Origin: a candidate division FCPU426 bacterium
GTDB lineage: Bacteria; Oederibacteriota; JAAXVQ01; JAUVAV01
NCBI GenBank assembly: GCA_030619365.1
Contig: JAUXBQ010000131.1
Coordinates: 1-7,466, forward strand
DNA length: 7,466 bases
Reading direction: 5' to 3'
Shown here: positions 1 to 5,163 of the stretch, in pieces
Numbering within the stretch: the first letter of the stretch is position 1
Layout: every line of letters starts with the position of its first letter
Notes under the pieces: model-generated
Seen by the model: the letters and a program-made list of their open reading frames with translations, nothing else
Told to the model about the DNA's origin: nothing
Database searches by the model: none
Translations under genes and position numbers: made by a program

Positions 1-11
1 CCTCTGCGCGC

Positions 12-173
12 TTAGCGCGTTTTATTAAACAACAAGAGAAAGCCGATTCCGCAACATCCGACAATGACCACCAGGTTCAGGAATAACCATAAAATGTGGT
101 TATTCAGCACCATGCCCGTGACCATCAGCGCCGCCAAGCCGATTAATGCCAAACCCATGCTGCTTTGCTTCAT
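12..173 (-). CDS. Small two-helix membrane protein, 53 aa, hypothetical
   Basis: This 53-residue protein begins MKQSSMGLALIG and ends FLLLFNKTR. It is almost entirely hydrophobic. One segment (about residues 6-23) and a second (about 28-49) are separated by a short polar NNH turn, so it is probably a membrane hairpin with a basic C-terminus. I do not recognise the family and assign no function. Three independent signals support it as a gene: a perfect AAGGAGG Shine-Dalgarno at 186-180, six bases before the ATG; a hairpin directly upstream of that site; and a TTGACT/CATAAT promoter at 274-245. An inverted repeat (CGCGC-TTA-GCGCG, 7-19) spans the stop codon, but no T-run follows on this strand before the window edge. 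It is transcribed divergently from the c-di-GMP gene. The assignment as a coding gene is fairly sure; the role is unknown. Confidence 0.75.
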   Translation of the reverse strand: MKQSSMGLALIGLAALMVTGMVLNNHILWLFLNLVVIVGCCGIGFLLLFNKTR

Positions 174-179
174 CCTATT

Positions 180-186
180 CCTCCTT
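180..186 (-). promoter_or_regulatory. Full-consensus Shine-Dalgarno of the small membrane gene
   Basis: The minus strand reads AAGGAGG followed by six bases (AATAGG) and then ATG at 173. This is an ideal match and spacing, and it is the main reason for calling such a short reading frame. Confidence 0.8.
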
Positions 187-205
187 GCCGGCCAAGCGGG
201 CCGGC
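187..205 (-). promoter_or_regulatory. Leader hairpin abutting the Shine-Dalgarno
   Basis: A perfect 7-bp GC-only stem (GCCGGCC at 187-193 and GGCCGGC at 199-205) has a 5-base loop. On the minus-strand transcript it ends exactly where AAGGAGG begins. It lies in the predicted untranslated leader of about 65 nt. It could stabilise the 5' end, stop nucleases, or modulate ribosome access. The structure is seen in the sequence; the function is inferred. Confidence 0.5.
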
Positions 206-244
206 GGGTATGCCGTCAGCCTGCCCCGGGTTGCCAGTTTTTCG

Positions 245-274
245 ATTATGTCCCTGAATGACCATAAAAGTCAA
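245..274 (-). promoter_or_regulatory. Sigma70-like promoter for the small membrane gene
   Basis: On the minus strand the -35 box is TTGACT (274-269) and the -10 box is CATAAT (250-245), with an 18-base spacer. Each box has five of six consensus bases. Transcription would begin near 238. A TGAC-N7-GTCA dyad (259-273) overlaps the -35 box and the start of the spacer and could be an operator; that is speculative. Confidence 0.6.
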
Positions 275-350
275 GCCACGATGTCATTGAGCCGGAACAA
301 GTGAGAATCTGCTATAAAAACATTACGCTGTTTGCCGATATTTGATATCA

Positions 351-356
351 TATAAT
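351..356 (+). promoter_or_regulatory. Candidate -10 box upstream of the c-di-GMP gene
   Basis: A perfect TATAAT lies 74 bases before the chosen ATG at 431. No good -35 box sits at 16-18 bases; the nearest, TTGCCG at 332-337, is only 13 bases away. If it is used, transcription would start near 363. A TTG start at 359, otherwise in frame, would then not be transcribed, which supports the ATG at 431. Confidence 0.35.
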
Positions 357-430
357 GTTTGCTTAACCTATCCACCAAGCGGTATTCGTACTGCGTTGAA
401 TCGTACTTTTCAGTCGACGGAAAGGGTTTC

Positions 431-2290
431 ATGCCCCGTAAAACTAAATCACCGGTGCGCCGGAAAAAAGCCGTTAAAAAAGCGGGAAAAAAAACCTTAG
501 CCAAAGCCGCCCGGAAAAAACCCGCCCGGCGGAAGTGTACCCAGCCGGCCGGCAAGTCCTGCGTTTTTCTCCGGGATTTTTACGATCACCTCAATCAGGA
601 GAACCAGCTCTTTCTTTTTTCCCGTACCATCGAACACAGTCCGGTGGCCATTTTGATCATGGACCGCCAGGGCGTAATTGAATTCGCTAATGCCCGTTTC
701 TCCGCCATCAGCCAAATGCCGCCCGACGCCCTGCTCGGCCAAAGCTTGAAAGATCTTCAGCATCTGGGATCCGCCTCCGCGCCCCATGCCGCCGCCATGT
801 GGAAAAAAATCAGGTCCGGGCGGGAATGGCACGGTGAACTGCATTCGCGTACACCGGCTGGGGATCTGGTGTGGGAATCCACCACCATCAAGCCGGTCCT
901 GGGAAGCAAGGGCCGGCCCGACCGCCTCATCGTGTTTCTGGAAAACATCACGTACCGAAAGCAATCGGAAGCCATCATTAAATACATGTCCCAGCACGAT
1001 TCCCTGACCGATCTTCCGAACCGGGAACTATTTAACAACCGCCTGAAACACGCCCTGGAACTGGCCGCCCGGACCAAGAAAAATGTGGCGGTCGCCATTT
1101 TGGGCCTGGATCGGTTCAAGGTCATCAACAATACCCTGGGGCACGGCATCGGGGATCGTCTCATTCAGGGCGTGGGCAAGCGGCTGTGGGAAAGCCTGGA
1201 TGGGAACAACACCATCGCCCGGATGGGCGGTGACGAGTTTCTCCTGCTGCTCCCGCAACTCAACAGTTTTCGCGAGGCGGTTGAAAAATCGCAAGCTCTC
1301 ATGTCCGTGTTCGGAAAGCCCTTTCACGTGGGAGAGCAGAAGCTCTACATCAAGGCCAGCATGGGCATCAGCCTCTTCCCGGAAGACGGGGAAGACAGCC
1401 TGACCCTGCTTAAAAACGCCGACGCGGCCTTGAACCAAGCCAAACAAACCGGGCGAAACCAGCATAAATTCTACACAGCCAAACTGAACGCCTCAGCCCC
1501 GGAAAAACTCTTCATGGAAACCTCCTTGCGCCAGGCCATTGAGCGGGATGAATTCATCTTGTTTTATCAACCACAGGTGAATTTCCTCTCCGGCCAGATC
1601 GTGGGCATGGAAGCCCTGGTACGCTGGCAGCATCCCAAACTGGGCTTGCTGGCCCCTGACAAGTTTATCACCCTGGCGGAAGAAACCGGCCTGATCGTGC
1701 CCATGGGCCAATCCATATTGCACACCGCCTGCCAGCAGAATTTGCTCTGGCATAAAGCCGGTTTTCCCGACTTGCGGATCGCGGTCAACTTGTCGGCCAG
1801 GCAGTTTCAGGAGCCTGAGCTGGTGGAGGCGGTGCTGGGCATATGCAAGGAAACCGGCATGCCGCCCCATTTCCTGGAATTGGAGCTTACGGAAAGCATC
1901 TTCATGGAAGACCTGAGCATCTCCAAGATGATTCTGCAGTGGCTGCATAAAAAAGGGATCACGATCGCCATCGACGATTTTGGCACGGGATATTCCTCCC
2001 TGACCTATTTAAAGCAGTTCCCCATCAAAACTTTGAAAATAGACCGTTCCTTCGTGAAGGACTGCCTTTCCAACACGGACGACGCCGCCATTGTGACCAC
2101 CATCGTGTCCATTGCCCGGAATCTGAACATGCGGATCACGGCGGAAGGCATCGAAACCCAGGAACAGCTGGATTTTCTGCGCTCCCTGGGATGCGACGAT
2201 TTTCAGGGTTTCCTTTTTTCCCGCCCCCTGCCGGCCTATGAATGCACCGCCCTCCTGCAAGCCGGACGCCGCCTGGACACGGCCCGCTGA
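431..2290 (+). CDS. PAS-GGDEF-EAL cyclic-di-GMP protein with polybasic N-terminal tail (probable phosphodiesterase)
   Basis: This 619-residue cytoplasmic signalling protein has no membrane segment. Residues 1-43 are Lys/Arg/Ala/Pro rich, like a histone H1-type tail. A PAS sensor domain follows (about 64-180), then GGDEF (about 183-350) and EAL (about 360-610). The EAL residues used in Mg-dependent c-di-GMP hydrolysis appear intact: E394 of EAL, N453, E488 of LTES, D515-D516 of DDFGTG, K536, D538, E572 of AEGIE and Q592. The GGDEF signature (266-270) is intact, but the metal-binding Asp (PleD D327 equivalent) is Gly225, and the RxxD inhibitory site is absent (DGNN). I therefore infer hydrolysis of c-di-GMP to pGpG, with GGDEF perhaps acting as a GTP sensor. 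The ATG at 431 is chosen because GGAAAGGG lies just before it; a TTG at 359 would add 24 residues. The gene ends 19 nt before the pseudouridine synthase, so they are probably cotranscribed. The domain calls are certain; the enzymatic direction is likely. Confidence 0.93.
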   Translation: MPRKTKSPVRRKKAVKKAGKKTLAKAARKKPARRKCTQPAGKSCVFLRDFYDHLNQENQLFLFSRTIEHSPVAILIMDRQGVIEFANARFSAISQMPPDALLGQSLKDLQHLGSASAPHAAAMWKKIRSGREWHGELHSRTPAGDLVWESTTIKPVLGSKGRPDRLIVFLENITYRKQSEAIIKYMSQHDSLTDLPNRELFNNRLKHALELAARTKKNVAVAILGLDRFKVINNTLGHGIGDRLIQGVGKRLWESLDGNNTIARMGGDEFLLLLPQLNSFREAVEKSQALMSVFGKPFHVGEQKLYIKASMGISLFPEDGEDSLTLLKNADAALNQAKQTGRNQHKFYTAKLNASAPEKLFMETSLRQAIERDEFILFYQPQVNFLSGQIVGMEALVRWQHPKLGLLAPDKFITLAEETGLIVPMGQSILHTACQQNLLWHKAGFPDLRIAVNLSARQFQEPELVEAVLGICKETGMPPHFLELELTESIFMEDLSISKMILQWLHKKGITIAIDDFGTGYSSLTYLKQFPIKTLKIDRSFVKDCLSNTDDAAIVTTIVSIARNLNMRITAEGIETQEQLDFLRSLGCDDFQGFLFSRPLPAYECTALLQAGRRLDTAR

Positions 2291-2309
2291 GCGCTGACAC
2301 ACCCTTGAC

Positions 2310-3065
2310 ATGAATACCCAGGCTGCAAGTCCCAGCGATAAAATCCGGTTATCCAAAGCCATGGCCGACCGGGGCCTGTGTTCCCGGCGTGAAGCAGACG
2401 TACTCATCGCCCGCGGGTGGGTGCGCGTGGATGGCGAGCCCGTCTCCATACTGGGTTATAAAATCCGGCCTGACCAGGATATTCAACTCATGCCGGAAGC
2501 CCGCTCCCATCTGCGGCAGTCCGTCACCATTCTGCTCAACAAGCCCCTGGGATATGTTTCCGGCCAACCCGAGAAAGGTTATCCCACCGCCCTCTCGCTG
2601 ATCAAGCCGGAAAACCGTTTCCCGGGAGATCGCCTGCCGTGGCGCTGGCAACCCGCGCACTTGCGCCAATTGGCCGCGGCCGGAAGACTCGATATCAATT
2701 CACAGGGACTGCTGGTCCTTACGCAGGATGGCCGCATTGCCCGCCAGCTCATTGGTTCCGCTTCACGAGTGGACAAAGAATATCTTGTGCGCTTTCGCGG
2801 AGAAATAACCCCACGCGTTTTATCTCTGCTTGAGCACGGCCTGTTCCTGGACAACCAGCCTTTGCGGAAAGCCAACGTCCGCCTTCTGAATCCAGATCAA
2901 CTCCAGCTTGTGCTGTGGGAAGGAAAAAAGAGGCAGATCCGCCGGATGTGCGAACGCGTGGGACTGGAAGCGCTGCAATTGAAACGGGTACGCATCGGCG
3001 CGGTGCGCCTGGGTAATCTGCCTCAGGGAAAATGGCGCTACCTGCGGCCGGATGAAAAGTTTTAA
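2310..3065 (+). CDS. rRNA pseudouridine synthase, RsuA/RluB/RluE/RluF family
   Basis: This 251-residue enzyme isomerises a specific uridine to pseudouridine in ribosomal RNA. An S4 RNA-binding domain occupies about residues 11-58 (LSKAMADRGLCSRREAD, then WVRVDGEPV). The catalytic domain follows with LLNKPLGYVSG (75-85), the catalytic-loop motif AGRLDINSQGL with nucleophile Asp128, DKEYLV (155-160) and the family's C-terminal GKKRQIRRMCERVG (205-218). A loop of about 20 residues rich in Trp, Arg and Gln (about 103-122) precedes the catalytic motif and is longer than in E. coli RluF as I recall it. The target base, 16S or 23S, cannot be read from sequence, so I give no gene symbol. The start has only a weak ribosome site and is probably translated by readthrough or coupling from the upstream gene; the next internal Met lies inside the S4 domain. 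The family assignment is firm. Confidence 0.93.
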   Translation: MNTQAASPSDKIRLSKAMADRGLCSRREADVLIARGWVRVDGEPVSILGYKIRPDQDIQLMPEARSHLRQSVTILLNKPLGYVSGQPEKGYPTALSLIKPENRFPGDRLPWRWQPAHLRQLAAAGRLDINSQGLLVLTQDGRIARQLIGSASRVDKEYLVRFRGEITPRVLSLLEHGLFLDNQPLRKANVRLLNPDQLQLVLWEGKKRQIRRMCERVGLEALQLKRVRIGAVRLGNLPQGKWRYLRPDEKF

Positions 3066-3091
3066 CGCCTGTTAGGAGCTTGAGCAATTAG

Positions 3092-3233
3092 CAGGGTGAT
3101 GAAAAACCCTTTTGGCAGTCTTTGCGAGGAGCACCAGCGACGAAGCAATCTCATTTTTACAAGGATAATTCCAGATTGCCGCGCTCCCTGCGGTCGCTCG
3201 CAATGACTGTAATAAGGCTTTTTCATCACCCTG
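3092..3233. mobile_element. MITE-like foldback element, 142 bp, no coding capacity
   Basis: Perfect 15-bp terminal inverted repeats, CAGGGTGATGAAAAA (3092-3106) and its complement (3219-3233), bound the element. Including flanks, 27 of 33 outer positions (3088-3120 against 3205-3237) pair. Each arm then carries a TTGCGAG...GCAATCT-type subpalindrome (about 3121-3151, and inverted 3173-3204), a repeat style I recognise as widespread in bacterial genomes. TTAG occurs directly outside both ends (3088-3091 and 3234-3237), consistent with a 4-bp target duplication. There is no transposase, so it would need a helper in trans. It lies just behind the pseudouridine synthase gene, and as RNA it would fold into one long hairpin that might affect 3' ends. 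Confidence 0.7.
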
Positions 3234-3248
3234 TTAGTTTTCACAATA

Positions 3249-3266
3249 GCTTGGAAGCCAAGCGGT
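3249..3266 (+). repeat. Hairpin containing the CCAAGCGGT 9-mer
   Basis: GCTTGG (3249-3254), the loop AAG, and CCAAGC (3258-3263) form a perfect 6-bp stem, continued by GGT. The 9-mer CCAAGCGGT recurs at 375-383, 6437-6445 and 6930-6938. The function is unknown. Confidence 0.35.
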
Positions 3267-3274
3267 GTTTTCTC

Positions 3275-3382
3275 GTGGTTAGGTTTTAACCACAGCGTGG
3301 TTAGATTTTAACCACAGCATGGTTAATTTTCAACCACAGCGTGGTTAGATTTTAACCACAGCGTGGTTAATTTTCAACCACA
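3275..3382. repeat. Five-copy 22-bp tandem array of GTGGTT/AACCAC dyads
   Basis: Five contiguous 22-bp units start at 3275, 3297, 3319, 3341 and 3363; the last is cut at 3382. Each is GTGGTT, a 7-base AT-rich centre, AACCAC and then AGC. Copies 1, 2 and 4 have a TAACCAC right arm that extends the stem to 7 bp. Copies 3 and 5 carry the variant centre AATTTTC. Copy 3 starts ATGGTT, breaking one pair. Because AACCAC-AGC-GTGGTT is also a dyad, ten half-sites alternate in orientation at an average of about 11 bp, one helical turn. There are no spacers, so it is not CRISPR. A cooperative protein-binding array or a string of RNA hairpins are the main alternatives. An AT-rich stretch follows. Confidence 0.85.
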
Positions 3383-3496
3383 TTGATAAAATAAAATATG
3401 GTAATTGACTCGGATATTTTTTATAACTTCCATGTCGTATATCCATTTTGAGTGTGGATGAGAGGTAGTAGAAAAATGCCGATGGGGGAAGAGCAA

Positions 3497-3538
3497 GGGC
3501 GAATACATCCGGCATTCGCCGGACAGGCGAATTCGCCC
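3497..3538. repeat. Nested palindromic repeat upstream of the ftsE promoter
   Basis: The outer arms GGGCGAAT (3497-3504) and ATTCGCCC (3531-3538) are perfect inverted copies. Between them TCCGGC-ATTC-GCCGGA (3508-3523) forms a second hairpin. No T-run follows, so it is not an intrinsic terminator. It resembles dispersed palindromic repeats whose ends read GGGGCGA/TCGCCCC in many genomes; that comparison is from memory. It ends eight bases before the -35 box of the ftsE promoter. Confidence 0.65.
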
Positions 3539-3546
3539 CTACCGAG

Positions 3547-3576
3547 TTGACGGCGTACGGTTGCGCGACTTATAAT
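3547..3576 (+). promoter_or_regulatory. Sigma70-type promoter of the ftsE-ftsX-envC operon
   Basis: TTGACG (3547-3552, five of six consensus bases) and a perfect TATAAT (3571-3576) are separated by 18 bases. Transcription would start near 3583, giving a leader of about 23 nt before the GTG at 3606. The start site falls after an in-frame ATG at 3579, which helps fix the ftsE start. This is the best promoter in the window and suggests constitutive housekeeping expression. Confidence 0.75.
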
Positions 3577-3592
3577 CAATGCATATCCAGCT

Positions 3593-3597
3593 AGGAG
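3593..3597 (+). promoter_or_regulatory. Shine-Dalgarno that fixes the ftsE start
   Basis: AGGAG lies eight bases before the GTG at 3606. The alternative ATG at 3579 has no ribosome site and lies before the predicted transcription start. Confidence 0.65.
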
Positions 3598-3605
3598 ATA
3601 GCCTC

Positions 3606-4283
3606 GTGATCCAATTCCACCATGTGTTCATGACCTACCAGCACGAATTCAAGGCCCTGAGAGATATTGATCTGAATATCGAACGCGGCGAATTCGTGAT
3701 GATTACCGGGCCGTCGGGCGCGGGCAAGAGCACGCTCATTCGGCTGATCTCCCGGGAGATACTGCCCACCCGGGGACAGATTATCATTTTCGAGCAGAAT
3801 ATCGCCAAGCTCAAGCCCCGCCAGTTGCCGCTCTACCGGCGCCGGATCGGCGTGGTTTTCCAGGATTTCCGGCTGCTTTACGACCGCACGGCATCGGAAA
3901 ACGTGGCCCTGACCCTGCGGATCCTGGGGCACGGCGGGCGGACCATGACCCGGGAAGTAAACCAGGCCCTGGGCCGGGTCGGCTTGCAGAAGAAAAAAAA
4001 CCAGAAACCCTGGCATTTGTCCGGCGGGGAAATGCAGCGGGTGGTGCTGGCCCGCGCGATTGTCCATGATCCCCCGCTCTTGCTGGCGGACGAACCCACG
4101 GGCAATCTGGATTTCGCCACGGGCTGGGAAATGATGCAGCTCTTGAAGCAGGTGACCGATACCGGAACCACGGTGATCTGCACCACCCACAACCTGAACT
4201 TTATCCAGAAAATGCGGAAGCGCACACTGTTTCTGGACAAGGGAATTCTCCGCGGCGAAAGGAACAGGGTCCATGGCGCTTAG
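3606..4283 (+). CDS. ftsE: Cell-division ABC ATPase FtsE
   Basis: FtsE is the cytoplasmic ATPase of the FtsEX complex at the septum; its ATP cycle drives FtsX to control peptidoglycan-splitting enzymes. With the GTG start the protein has 225 residues, close to the usual length, and begins MIQFHHV, as typical FtsE proteins do. The ABC motifs are complete: Walker A GPSGAGKST (35-43), Q-loop Q86 in VVFQDFRLL, signature LSGGE (138-142), Walker B LLLADEP with catalytic Glu163, D-loop NLD (167-169) and switch His195. An in-frame ATG at 3579 would add nine residues but lacks a ribosome site and overlaps the promoter. The gene's last 11 nt overlap ftsX, implying translational coupling. Identification rests on motifs plus the FtsX and EnvC neighbours, which together separate it from LolD-like ATPases. 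Confidence 0.95.
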   Translation: MIQFHHVFMTYQHEFKALRDIDLNIERGEFVMITGPSGAGKSTLIRLISREILPTRGQIIIFEQNIAKLKPRQLPLYRRRIGVVFQDFRLLYDRTASENVALTLRILGHGGRTMTREVNQALGRVGLQKKKNQKPWHLSGGEMQRVVLARAIVHDPPLLLADEPTGNLDFATGWEMMQLLKQVTDTGTTVICTTHNLNFIQKMRKRTLFLDKGILRGERNRVHGA

Positions 4284-5163
4284 TTTTCTGGTCCAGGAGG
4301 CGTTCCGCGGCCTGTTGCGCTCCAAGCGGCTCAACCTGTTGTCGCTCGGCGCGATGAGTATGTCCCTGATGGCCCTGGGCTTGGTCCTGCTGCTTAATTT
4401 CGGCATCCTGCAAGTAACCCACTTCGTACAGGACAAGATCGAAGTCGTGGTTTTTCTCAATGACCAGGCCGCGGAGCCGGAAATCGAGTCCTTTATCACC
4501 AAGATCCGGGACTATCCCCTGGTGGCCGGGGTGGAGTATCTGTCCAAAGCCCGCGCCCTGGAAGAATTCTCCGGCGACGAAACCCTGCGGGAATTTCTCG
4601 AAGTGCTGGGCAGCAATCCGCTGCCCGCTTCGCTCCGGATCGGCTTGATGGAAAAAACCCCGGCCAACGTCAACCGCTTCGTGACCTGGCTGAAGCAATT
4701 TGCCGGCGTTGGGGAGGTGAGTTACGGCGGAGGTGACGCGGACCGGGTGCTCAAGGCCCTGCAGTTTGTCCGGCTGTGCGTGATGATCCTGACCGCCAGC
4801 CTGGTCCTGTCCGCGATCATCATTATCGCCAATATCATCAGCCTCATGGTCTTTGCCCGGCGCGAGGAGATCGGCATCATGCGGATCATCGGCGCCAGCA
4901 ACGGATTCATTCGGGGGCCATTTCTCATTTGGGGAATTTTCCAGGGCGCGGTCGGGGGCCTGGTGGCGGCCGGACTGCTCTACATCATCTGGCTTGTGTT
5001 GCGCTACTATTCCCTCCATGAGTTGGGCCTTAACCTGGACGCCTTGCTGCCGGCGGACGCGGGCCTCCAGGCCCTGCGGGGCATGGCCGGATTAATGCTG
5101 GTGGGCTGCTTTCTGGGGCTGGTGGGCAGCCTGGTATCCGTGGGAAGACAACTCAACGAATGA
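4273..5163 (+). CDS. ftsX: Cell-division membrane protein FtsX
   Basis: FtsX is the inner-membrane partner of FtsE and transmits its ATPase cycle across the membrane to the periplasmic amidase activator. The 296-residue protein has the family layout: a cytoplasmic N-terminus; a first helix (about 22-46); a periplasmic domain (about 50-160) carrying NPLPASLRI (115-123), a motif typical of FtsX; then three helices (about 164-194, 217-245 and 270-290). The cytoplasmic loop EEIGIMRIIGAS (198-209) between helices 2 and 3 is the coupling region shared with MacB-like permeases. The ATG lies inside the end of ftsE. Its TGA overlaps the envC ATG as ATGA. Nothing is truncated. The partner is almost certainly the neighbouring EnvC, whose coiled coil should contact the large periplasmic loop. 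Confidence 0.95.
   Translation: MALSFLVQEAFRGLLRSKRLNLLSLGAMSMSLMALGLVLLLNFGILQVTHFVQDKIEVVVFLNDQAAEPEIESFITKIRDYPLVAGVEYLSKARALEEFSGDETLREFLEVLGSNPLPASLRIGLMEKTPANVNRFVTWLKQFAGVGEVSYGGGDADRVLKALQFVRLCVMILTASLVLSAIIIIANIISLMVFARREEIGIMRIIGASNGFIRGPFLIWGIFQGAVGGLVAAGLLYIIWLVLRYYSLHELGLNLDALLPADAGLQALRGMAGLMLVGCFLGLVGSLVSVGRQLNE

Noticed and set aside
359..430. TTG start at 359 adding 24 residues to the c-di-GMP protein
   Set aside because: It has no ribosome site and sits at the TATAAT box, upstream of the likely transcript start. The ATG at 431 has GGAAAGGG just before it.
3062..3244. Minus-strand 60-codon frame behind the pseudouridine synthase gene
   Set aside because: It is made almost entirely of the palindromic foldback element and has no recognisable protein features.
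3275..3382. CRISPR array
   Set aside because: Units are contiguous 22-bp copies with no unique spacers, and no cas genes are present.
3405..3427. TTGACT with TATAAC as another promoter in the repeat region
   Set aside because: The spacer is only 11 bases, too short for sigma70 use, and the much better promoter at 3547-3576 serves ftsE.
3579..3605. ATG start at 3579 for FtsE
   Set aside because: It lies three bases after the -10 box, before the expected transcription start, with no ribosome site. GTG at 3606 has AGGAG and gives the usual FtsE N-terminus.
3591..4502. 303-codon minus-strand frame across ftsE
   Set aside because: It is antisense to complete ABC ATPase motifs and has no recognisable domain; it is a GC-driven shadow.
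4201..5019. Long minus-strand open frame across ftsX
   Set aside because: It is antisense to a clear FtsX gene, is rich in His, Gln and Asp as expected from reverse reading of GC-rich codons, and has no ribosome site evidence.
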